Origin: Phaeosaccion multiseriatum
Taxonomy: Eukaryota; Ochrophyta, other classes
NCBI GenBank assembly: GCA_965112735.1
Contig: OZ218963.1
Coordinates: forward strand, 930,001-994,000
DNA length: 64,000 nucleotides
Direction of reading: 5' to 3'
The notes below the pieces were generated by a model. The model was not told where the DNA came from and ran no database searches. It was given only the letters and a program-made list of their open reading frames with translations. The position numbers and the translations under genes were made by a program. Of this stretch, positions 25,140-33,858 are shown one piece after another. Position 1 is the first letter of the stretch; every line of letters starts with the position of its first letter.

Positions 25140-28010
25140 TTATCTTTCCCCTCAACCCACAGATCATGCTGGCAGGTATGGGTGTGCTCAACACCCTCCC
25201 CATGCTTGCCACCATCATGGTAGAGAAGGGCGTGCGGTCTGCACTGAGTCAGGTGGGACACGTATTCATCAGCGGAGGACCGCTGTACTTCATGTTCCAC
25301 ATCCAGACCCGGGCACACTACTTCTACCAGACGCTGCTGGCGGGCGGCGCTCAGTACCGAGCCACGGGTCGAGGCTTCGTGACGCACCACAGCTCCTTCG
25401 ATGACTTGTACCGCTTCTTTGCCAACTCGCACTTCTACCTTGGCTTCGAGCTCATGGTGGCGCTTATTCTCATGGGCATCTACAGCCACGCACACCAGTA
25501 CATAGGCCGCACGTGGTCGCTGTGGCTGGCGGCCGTGAGCTTCGTCTTTGCGCCCTTCTGGTTCAACCCGCTGAGCTTTGAGTGGGGCAAGGTCACAGAA
25601 GACTACCACAAGTGGCTGCGGTGGATCAACGGCAACGGGGGCAGCGCAAGCAACTCGTGGGAGGTGAGGGAGGCGTCTGCCATCCACCCTTCGACCACCA
25701 CCACCCACTATCCACCTATCTACCTGTCAACCACCACCACCCACTAGCTGGATGTGTTCGCACTTCTGACGGCCCCTATGTTTGTGTGTTGTCTATTGTA
25801 TTGTGTGTGTGTTGTGTTTGTTAAGGTGTGGTGGCACGAAGAGAACATGTACCTCTCCAAGTTCGGCCTCGGCCAGAAGTTGCAGTGCCTCGTAAAGCCC
25901 CTGATGCACATGATCATCGGCTTGGGCATCGGCGCTCCCAAGTTCTTCAAGCTCAAGCACAGCGCCCTCAAGGCCATCTCGAAGCTCGGTGTGCTTGTCT
26001 TCGCCCTCATCCTTGTGAGTGCTGTGGTCCTGTGCAGCTCCTGACCGTCTCTTGGTCCGCTCTTTTCGCTCATTGGTGTTGTGTTTCTCCATTGTCTCCC
26101 TTGTCACTCCCTCTCCCTCCCTCTCCCTCCCTCTCCCTCCCTCTCACTCCCTCTCACTCCCTCTCACTCCCTCTCACTCCCTCTCCCTCGCGCCCTTTCT
26201 CTGTGCGTTACCTCTGTGTCCTCCCTTCCGCCAGACGTGGTGGATCGTGGACAGGTTCGAGCGCCACGTGGCCCCGTGGGTACGGCGCAGCTTCAAGCTC
26301 ATCGCCACCACCACCGTCGTGTTCCTTTCCGTCATGCTCATTTGCGTGCATCCGAGGTACGATGGGGCTGATGTTACAAGCACAAGCACAAAGGATCAAG
26401 AAGAAGAGAGACCGCCGTTTCCTCAGCTCAGCCGTGCGCTCCTCCCCCTCCTCCTCCCCCTGACTCCCCTCGACTCTTGGCTTGTTCTCTGTTAACTGTG
26501 AACTGTTATACTGTTGACTGCAGCTACGTCAAGCTCGTGATGGGTGTATACTACGTGACGGCCGCGCTCTGTTCTGTGAGCGTGCTGCTGGGATTCCGCT
26601 TCGTCCGGCACCTGTACATGGTGAGAGGGGGGCGCACTGCACTTCCATTGGGCACCTCCCTCCATTACTTTTATGCACGCACGCCCTTCCTTGACTTACT
26701 ACAGAGGAGGTGGCCTCTATCAATTGCACATGAAGTTTGTGGGCCGGTGGCGAGTTTTACCAAGCCCTGAACGAGCCGGGCACACATGAGTCCCATTCCT
26801 TCCAGTCTCGTTCCTGGCCTTACCATGTCCTCCGTCCGCCGACCTAATATATATATATATATATATATCTGACGCGCTGTGTCTGCCGCTCTCCCCCCCC
26901 TTTCCCTCACCAGGTGCATGACATTATCCTCGGACACCTCATGTTCCTGGCGCTGTTCTTCATTGCAGCTCTGCAGGTAAAGTAAAGGGTAAAGGGTGTA
27001 CGTGCCCCTACACACACCGCACGGATCATCATCGTTAGGGGAGCCTCCCTCCCGCACACACAGCGTATCCGTATCGTATCCTTGTCTCAATTGTCTTCGT
27101 CTGCTGCTCTCCTTCGTCTGCGACTCTCTCCTTAGGTGCCGAGCTCAGTGCAGACGTGGCTGCTGTTCCACAACGCCCTAAGCCAGGGAGTCGTTGTGGA
27201 GGACATCCTCAAGTACGCCCGTACCTCACAGGTGTGTGTACATTTCATATCATATCGTATGTGGGTGGCTGTGTGGCTTTGCTGTGGTGGTAACTCTTCC
27301 TGTCCTCCAATCAACCCCTTCCCAACCCCTTCCGCGGCGAGTGAACTTGTTGACTGACGGAACTGCCCTGCCCTGCCCTCCTCTTGCACCCACTTTCACT
27401 CACCTCCCCTTTTCGCCGTCGCTTCGCAGGAATCGACAAAGGGCGCCAACAACGACGGTGGCGAGGACATTGATAGCTTGAAAGTGAGGTTGCGCCAAAC
27501 GGAGATGCTGCTGCAGACGCTCATGAATGGAGGCTTGCACAGTTTCCCAGCAGGCGATGGCGTCGAAGGGGAGGTGGGGGGGAGCAGCAGCGTTGGCAAC
27601 CCCCTGGGGGCGCAGGAGTATCTTGTGCCGCTCGGGGGAGAGGGACAAGGGTCTAGGGGGGGAGGGGAGGACGACAACACGCAGTCCGGGGCACCCATGA
27701 TGCAGGTAGGCTAACGGTGGCGGGTGGCGGGTGCTGGTTGTTTGTATTGTTGTCATTGTCCTTGTTATTGTACTACAGGGCTTGTTGGCCTTTGTCCTCG
27801 TGCTCCTCCACACGATCGCCTTGTCCTCGTCCTCGTCCTCTGTCTCACCCCTCTTCACCGCCCCTTGTCCTCCCTCTGCAGGCAAGCCACAGTACGCTGA
27901 ACCTTTCCGCCATGGCTACAGGCGGCAGCTTGAACACGCCCACTGCGGGCGAGCAGAGCGGGCAACCGTGGGCCTTCAGTGCACCGACGAACTTCCCACC
28001 ACGGGGATAG
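11258..28010 (+). CDS. 1,3-beta-glucan (callose) synthase, GT48, with N-terminal multi-TM extension
   Basis: Membrane enzyme that polymerises UDP-glucose into 1,3-beta-glucan. I trace 46 exons (first 11258-11451, fifth 12500-12919, last 27882-28010) giving about 2269 aa with consistent phases. Residues 1-about 270 form about seven TM segments resembling a DUF4203/TMEM198 module. Then come the plant-type FKS1 N-domain ([44 protein letters not shown]), a first TM cluster, a long cytosolic part, and the GT48 core: [73 protein letters not shown]-type, [17 protein letters not shown] and GNGEQ-equivalent sequence, followed by about eight TM helices. Most exons end in CAG or AAG. Two introns use GC donors (after 23871 and 24985). 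Intron 34 is a polypyrimidine tract of about 1.15 kb. The protein may make storage, wall or cyst glucan; that is inferred. Confidence 0.93.
13811..14020. repeat. 37-bp intronic minisatellite in callose synthase
   Basis: About six nearly identical tandem copies of a 37-bp unit (CTTGCTTCCTCTTGGTGG, then TAGTGAGGGTAGTGAGGCT) fill the 5' half of the intron between 13789 and 14188. Confidence 0.9.
16978..17190. repeat. CCTGCCCATATG intronic repeat array
   Basis: Interspersed CCTG and CCCATATG units fill the intron between 16911 and 17285, grading into a pure (CCTG)n run. Confidence 0.9.
17873..18085. repeat. TTGACTGC octamer array with higher-order structure
   Basis: The octamer TTGACTGC repeats in blocks of four to seven. 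Each block is closed by TTCCCTTCC[AT]TTGC, giving a higher-order unit of about 48 bp inside the intron 17797-18099. Confidence 0.9.
21026..21180. repeat. Intronic tandem repeat GTGGGTGGTGTCAGGACA
   Basis: Units of 18-26 bp containing TGTCAGGACAGTGGGTGGG are repeated about seven times immediately after the donor at 21026. Confidence 0.9.
22570..23716. repeat. Long pure polypyrimidine (CT) tract in callose synthase intron 34
   Basis: About 1.15 kb containing almost only C and T. It is built from CTCTCCCTCCCC-like units and includes a block repeated at an exact 240-bp offset (22981-23090 versus 23221-23330). It is bounded by exon 34 (ends 22500) and exon 35 (starts 23722). The long reading frames across it on both strands are composition artefacts. 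Confidence 0.95.
25059..25138. repeat. (TG)n dinucleotide microsatellite
   Basis: About 40 TG units with one interruption, in the intron between 24985 and 25163. Confidence 0.95.
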
Positions 28011-28136
28011 ATTAGTGCACCGACTAACTTGCCACCACGGGGATAGATTAGTGCACCGACTAACTTGCCACCACGGGGATAGATTAGTGCACCGACGAAC
28101 TTGCCACCACGGGGAGGGGATACATTAGTGCGCAGT
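27979..28136. repeat. 36-bp minisatellite spanning the callose synthase stop codon
   Basis: About four copies of AGTGCACCGACGAACTTC plus CCACCACGGGGATAGATT. The first copy encodes the protein's last residues ([10 protein letters not shown]) and the TAG stop; the others lie in the 3' UTR. The 36-bp length is a multiple of three. Confidence 0.92.
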
Positions 28137-28350
28137 GCACAGGAGAGAGACGGCAGGGAGGGGAGGGGAGGGGAGGGGAGGGGAGGGACAGCACCTGTGT
28201 GTGGGAAAGACCAGGCCTCACTCGTGGGCAGTGGGGGGGATGGTTGCGGACGGTCAGTCGGACGGACGGACGGGCGGGAGCGGAGGGGAGGGGAGGGGAG
28301 GGGAGGAGAGGGGAGGGTATAGGAGAAGAGAAGAGAGGGGAGGGGGGAGG
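28137..28350. repeat. G-rich tract with GGGGA runs
   Basis: Two blocks of tandem GGGGA/GGAGGGG (about 28152-28190 and 28273-28345) on the plus strand, each with well over four G-runs, so both match a G-quadruplex-forming pattern. Confidence 0.85.
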
Positions 28351-29374
28351 CGCCTCAGTAATAATGAGCTTTTACCGCGCCACGCATATTAGGGAGTCGT
28401 CCCAAGAAGTACAGGGGGGATTGTCCCAGAGAAGATATATATTGTATTGCAATTATTAGAAAAAATAATACTGAAGTAGTAGTAATTAACAACAGTTTAG
28501 CCCTTTCATAAGCTCCTCTTGTCGAGCCTTCTCGCCTTGCGACAGTGTATCCTTGTCAGCCGAGAGCAGCCGTTACATTTCACCCTCCTCCTACACGTAA
28601 CGGCAAAGGTCCCTCTTTCACAGGGAGGAGGAGAGTAGAGGCCTTGTGTGAGTGAGGCTTGTACAGGGACGCGAGACACAGCTGCTGCTGTATCACCAAC
28701 AGCTCCTGCTGCTTCTTCCCCCCCCTTGGCCATGGTCTTGCTGGTAGGGGTACGTACCCCTGCTGGGAGCTGCTGGGAGGGGAAATGCTGATGGGGAGCT
28801 GCCGCCTGGCTCTCTGGGACTTCCGATGCTCTGGTCTGGTTGCGTTTGAGGCTTGCGTAAAGTTGCCCGGACCCCGCAACTGCTGCTGTATCACCAACAG
28901 CTGAAGCACATGCCCCTGCTGCTGCTCCTGCCCCGCTGCAGCTGCTGCTCCTGCCCCTGCTGCATCAAGTGCTGAAGGATCTGTCCCTGCTATGCCATCA
29001 TTCGCTACATGAGCTGACCGTTTTGCTGCTGCCCCCTATTGATGTAGGATGGTTCGCATCTGACCATGTTGTCGCGGTCATCGCTGTCAACATTGCCTTC
29101 TTGGAGTAGCAGCACGAGCACGACGCCCACGAGGCAGAACACGTACAACTGGAGTTTGCCGGTTGGTGTTCTTCTTGCGGGGGATGGGGCGCCGCTACCA
29201 CCACCACCACCACCACCACCACCACCACCACCACCACCACCACCACCACCATCATCATCATCATCCTCATGATCATGATCATGATCATCACCATCATCAT
29301 CGTCATCGTCTCCATCGCCCTCATCGCCTCCGCCCGCGGGAACTCTGCAACCCTGTGTTGCACACCATGTTTTG
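28351..29374. other. Intergenic region with short repeats, no supported gene
   Basis: An AT-rich stretch at 28435-28495 may hold a polyadenylation site. Two copies of GCTGCTGTATCACCAACAGC lie near 28684 and 28885. A (CCA)n/(ATC)n trinucleotide run at 29198-29310 explains the apparent poly-His, poly-Val and poly-Pro frames. I see no conserved coding sequence. Confidence 0.65.
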
Positions 29375-31220
29375 TCAGCGTCCTGGCTGCTGCTGCTCTT
29401 CGTCGGCCAGCAGGTCGCCCTCAGGTGTCGTGGCCAAGCTGGCGATCTTATCCCTGTCAGCCTGGGTCAAGCTATCACCGAAATAGCCTTGCATAAGTCC
29501 AACCGCTTGCCCCACAGAGTAGTGCTTGTCATCCCTCCTCATGTTCTCCGTAATCCTTTCGAACAATCTTCTCAAACGGTTCATGAAGGCCATTGACTGC
29601 TCGGCGGTGACCCCGGACAGTAAGGCAATCGCTTCAGAGTTCACTCTAGCAAGCTTCACTGTAGAGAGCGTCGCGACGAAGCACATGCCGTTCTGCAGCT
29701 TTGTGACGATCCCATCGCTGCGCATCGTGCATGCGTAGACAAAGTAGTCAACACGCACGCACCACCGCACTGTGTAGCAACAACAACAACACAGTCATGC
29801 CTACCTTAGTCTTCTCACCGATTGTGGCATTGCCCCACGCACGGAGTCGACCGCACCGAGGATCAAGCCCTTGAGTGACTTGAGCAAGTTTCAGTTTCCA
29901 CCGAAGAGGTCTTCAATCATGTCGTTCAGCTTGTCAGACGGCCCAGTTGACACATCAACGGTATTTTCCGACTGCATCTTGATGATCGTGTCGACTGGTA
30001 TTGTCCTGTCGGCCGTGTTCGGAGTGATGAGCTTCGCCTTGAACTGTTCCTCCTTGGCATCCAACATGACGGACATCTGTGCGAGATCAGCTTTCATCTC
30101 CTTTTCCGCTGCCAGCTGCGCGTCTTGAAGCTCCTTTGCCTTCGCGGATACCGTTTGTCCCATTGTTTTCTGCGTAGATCTGTCGGTGTTTGGTCTACTC
30201 TCCCTGTGCCCTTTCACCACATTTTCGTCTTCGTACCAGCTCAAACGGAAGCTCCAGCATGTCTTTCGCGTCCTGCACGGACATATCACCACTGGCATAT
30301 CCAAAATCCTTCGTTGACCTTTCATCCGTGTGCAGCCCTCTCTTTCTCGTGGTGCCGTTCTGTTGAAGAGTTATCATCTGAACCTGCTTCTTCTCCACTA
30401 CATCGTACATCTGCTCCCTTGCGTGCTTAAGAGCTGAGTTGAAGTTAAGAACGTCTTAGACTTGTATGCCTTGTCGAAGAGGCACAGCCGGGTTATCTCG
30501 CATGATGTGTCTCGTGTACACTACTCTCCCTCACCCTCACTCCACCCTCGACGCCTGCTTCGCCCGCTACATCTCTCCCCCTTCCCTCCTTTGAGTGAGT
30601 GAGATTTGAACCCTCCGCCGCATGCGCACACGCACACCCTTCATCGCTCGGCGAGTTGACCCACTCCCTAACACACAGTCACTCACTCACTCACTCACTC
30701 ACCAGGTGAGTCGTGAAACGACCCTGAGGTCGCTAGTGTAAAGTGCTGTTGCGCCTCCGTTCTCGACCTTCCATCCTCGCCTACCTCGCCTGCCCCTTTT
30801 CCCCATTTCCGCGGTCTTTTCCGGTTTCGCGGCCCCCCATACATGAGCATGAGGCTCCCTCGGCGTGGGCCGTATTTTCCTTGGGTCTGGTTCTACTCTC
30901 GCAGACTGTCGTACTCCTGCGCACCGCCTCGTGATATTGGCGCTTCGGTCCAACGCCGCGCTCCTCCAAGGTATCGGGTCCGGCTGATGTCTCCATTCGA
31001 GAGGGGAAAAGATGGGGATGAAGTCGATGCCATCGGCGTCGAAACTGATCTCCTGGGCGCCATCATCTCCCACAGGTGATATTGCTGCTTTGCTTAAGCC
31101 GTCCCTCACTCCTCTGGCTGCGAACCCCCCGGGACTTCCTTTGCCCTTCTTCGTCGAGGTCCTGGCGGATCCGAGACAGGCCGATGACTAATTCTGTGAG
31201 TATTGAAACGGCAGATTACA
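29375..31220 (-). pseudogene. Degenerate coding region, unrecognised protein
   Basis: Protein-like segments lie consecutively on the minus strand but in shifting frames. About 31100-31220 contains LVIGLSRIRQDLDEEGQ. About 30950-31080 contains DGAQEISFDADGIDFIPIF. 30195-30430 contains MYDVVEKKQVQMITLQQNG. 29894-30240 contains MGQTVSAKAKELQDAQLAAE. 29375-29770 contains IVTKLQNGMCFVATLS and DKHYSVGQAVGLMQGYFGD. An in-frame TGA (29891-29893) and apparent frameshifts at about 30240, about 29830 and about 29750 interrupt it. A GTGC duplication accounts for the last shift. Some breaks could instead be introns (AG|GTAGGC at 29804, acceptor before 29717). No family is recognised. A short intact frame from the ATG at 30163 to the TGA (90 aa) could be a real small gene. 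Confidence 0.5.
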
Positions 31221-31277
31221 ACGTGTTCAGCAGTCGGGGTAAGAAGCAGGATCAAACAAGTTTACCTTTAAAAAACC

Positions 31278-32002
31278 ATGTCGCTCCTTGAGAGAGGGCT
31301 TGCGGCCCTTTGCGTTCTCTCTGTTGCCAGGCTTTCGGGCGCGCAGAGCAACACGATCTACTGGGACACTGGAACTGGGGAGCAAAGGCAGCTGGAGCTG
31401 TATCCTGGTGACGATGTGTCAGCGAAGATAGCGACTTTTTGCCACGACGCGCAGGTGGGAAGCGATGCGGAGGAATGCGTTGTGGAGGTGACAAAGGGCT
31501 ACCGTGCACACGTTAGCATGAGTCAGCAGACGGAAGCGATGCACGAGGTGGGGGGAAGCTCGCCCATGGATGTAGATTTGGCACTGGCGATGGAGGCATG
31601 GACGGTGGAGGTTGAGGTGAGAGAAGGAGAGAGATGGTGGTATGAGGGACGAGAGTATCCTAAGCGCTCGCCTCGGAGGAGAAGGAGAGAGATGGTGGTA
31701 TGAGGGACCAGAGTATCCTAAGCGCTCGCCTCGGAGGAGAATCTCATCATCGCGTTATCGTGAATACTCGTTTTCCACGCACCCACAGGGCATGGAGACC
31801 ACGGCCAAGCTCTTGCGGAGTGGATTAGCCGTGGGTCGCGCCAAACTGCTTAGGTATGACCGGCCAGAGCGAGCACACCACGTACTTTACCTCTCTGAGT
31901 TTTTCATATGCTCCTTCCCTCCCTCGCTCCAATGTACACGTTGCTGGAAGTGAAGCTTGCAGCTCGAGATCGATCGTTTGAAGGAGGAGAACCTGCTGCT
32001 AA

Positions 32003-32049
<47 letters not shown>
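31278..32049 (+). CDS. Small secreted or ER-lumenal protein with C-terminal coiled coil and polyQ
   Basis: Three exons (31278-31616, 31789-31853, 31956-32049) give 165 aa. The N-terminus is a signal peptide (GLAALCVLSVARLSGAQS). The mature part is acidic (IYWDTGTGEQRQLELYPGDD; two or three Cys). The last exon reads LQLEIDRLKEENLLLRQ, a short amphipathic helix running into 14 glutamines encoded purely by CAG and closed directly by TAG. The third acceptor is AAG|CTTGCAG, chosen because the alternative CAG runs into a stop. Intron 1 contains a 58-bp tandem duplication (about 31624-31740). I do not recognise the family. Confidence 0.6.
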
Positions 32050-32096
32050 CGACAGCGAGATGAGGCAAACGGAAGTACTCGCGAAGATTCCCGCTA

Positions 32097-33723
32097 CTAT
32101 TTGTTCGATAGGATGGAAGGTCTACTCTCTCCCGGCATTCTCGCTCGCAGTTCGATTGTTCTCTCCACGTGGTCCAGTGCCATGCGCATCTTTTCAGCGA
32201 GCTTTGTAAGCTTATCCCCGGCGAGTCTGTCCAGTCTCCGGCCTCGCATGAACTGGTTGTCCTCTCGGACCTCCTTCAGCTCGGCGAAGATCCGCTTCCT
32301 GCCTCGCTCCTCCCTGACGAGTGCAATGCTCTGGCGGTAATGGCTGCGACAAGACAGCAGCCAGCCGACGGATGCGGTAAGGAACCGTGCGATGATGGCG
32401 AGAGACCACAGCTGGGCGACGAGCCGAGGTGGGGGCGGAGCGGAGCACCAGGGGGAGGGGGCGGGATTAAAATGTGTACGCGGGATGAGCTTCATTCAGA
32501 GGCCTTTGCGACGGCGGCGAGCGGCAGGTGGAAAGGGCCTACCTACGACCTACCTGCATCTTCGTCCCCAGCCCGGGATCTTCTTCCAGGGCATCAGCGT
32601 ACCATTTCTTGCCTGCATCGGCCCAACCTGCATCAAGGAGAAGAAGGTGGGCTTGCTGAGGCACGAACGAGGGAGGGCACCACCCATGTCACTCACACAC
32701 TCACCATTCTTGTTGGCAATCGCGCTGTCGGCGATGCTGCACGCCTGGGTGGCGATGACATTACACGTGTATATGAGTACCGTGATGCGCAGCTCGTTCT
32801 TGGTGGTGCGTGAATGGCGACGCCATCGGTCCTTGTCCATCTTGGCCTGCAGCAGGTTTGGGGGGTGTGTGGGGGTGGGGGGTTGATTTCGCAACAAAAG
32901 GAATTGAGGAGGAGCTGGGGGAGGCATGACAAGCAACCGTCACACAAACCTGCCAGTACCTGCCAGTAGCTGTCCAGCGCGCCCACGAGGCTGCAGGTGC
33001 CAAACACAAAGGCAAGCTTGCTGAGGAAAGGCGCCTCCACCACGTAGTCAGAATTTGCCACCGACTCGGCTGATTCATTCGTAAGCGCCTGAGCAATGAA
33101 GCAAAACAGGGAGAAACTCTCAATACGAAGCAGATGTAGAGTGTGTTGTTGTTCGTTCCACCACCCGAAAAGGAAGAAAAAATGTGCCTCTGTTCACTTT
33201 GTTTACTACGTACCACCATCAACGTGTAGGCTGCCGCTGCGAAGGCCATCCAATTTGTAATGACATAGAAGGTCATGAGGACTTTCTCCAGTCTGAGCAG
33301 CACCAGCTCCCCCTTTGTAATCCCAAGCTCTGTGGCCAGAGAGTCGTCGCTCTTGGCTTCTTGGGCGTTCGCCCCCCCACGAACCCCACCGCCAGCCTTT
33401 CCGCCCTTCGGCTGGTCCCCTTCAGCTCGGAAGAACTGCCCAGTGGTCGTGCTCTCCACGTACACCAGGTTGGCGTTCGCACGTCCCCCATTTCGGTGGC
33501 GCCCGTCGCTGCCGTGATGGCTCTGTCGCTCGCGCTCAGCCTCGCGATGAGCACCCGCAAACGCTGAGGTGAGTTCGGTGGGCTGGAGGTTGGACAGCCC
33601 AGTCCCATCGCTGAATTTCACATCGAGATAGTGGCACACCTGGTCTGCACGCTGCATGGGGTAGACATCCGACACATCGTCGCTGTCCACCACGAGCTGA
33701 TAGCTGGAGGCCACATTCGCCAT
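32097..33723 (-). CDS. Multi-pass membrane protein of unknown function
   Basis: Five exons (minus order 33214-33723, 32960-33088, 32705-32846, 32554-32627, 32097-32411) give 389 aa with consistent phases. The N-terminal 140 residues are hydrophilic and low-complexity (Gly/Arg/Asn). Four hydrophobic segments follow: VLMTFYVITNWMAFAAAAYTL, LAFVFGTCSLVGAL, ITVLIYTCNVIATQACSI and IIARFLTASVGWLLSC. A soluble loop (WADAGKKWYADALEEDPG) precedes the last TM. The C-terminal 85 residues are charged and probably helical (REERGRKRIFAELKEVRED). I do not recognise the family. It is divergently paired, at 135 bp, with the giant chromatin gene. Confidence 0.75.
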
Positions 33724-33858
33724 CTTTTTACAACGAGCACGGGGGGGGGCATGGTGTAACCGAAAAAACCTCGCCATCCCCCCTCGGGGGATCTTGGAGC
33801 TTGTTTTCACCCATAAAGCGATTGGAGTGCCTTGGGTACAGAGTGGGGCAGAGAGGAG
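33724..33858. promoter_or_regulatory. Short divergent intergenic region
   Basis: 135 bp separate the ATG at 33723 (-) from the ATG at 33859 (+). No clear TATA element; a G-run lies at about 33740-33749. The bidirectional promoter role is inferred. Confidence 0.45.

Noticed and set aside
29160-29365. Poly-His, poly-Val and poly-Pro peptides
   Set aside because: They are the (CCA)n/(ATC)n microsatellite; no flanking conserved residues support a gene.
30585-30700. tRNA-like stretch on the minus strand (GGGTTCAAATCTC with GTGAGTGA on the other side)
   Set aside because: The T-stem pairs poorly, no D-arm or anticodon stem can be drawn, and the end matches come from the ACTC repeat.
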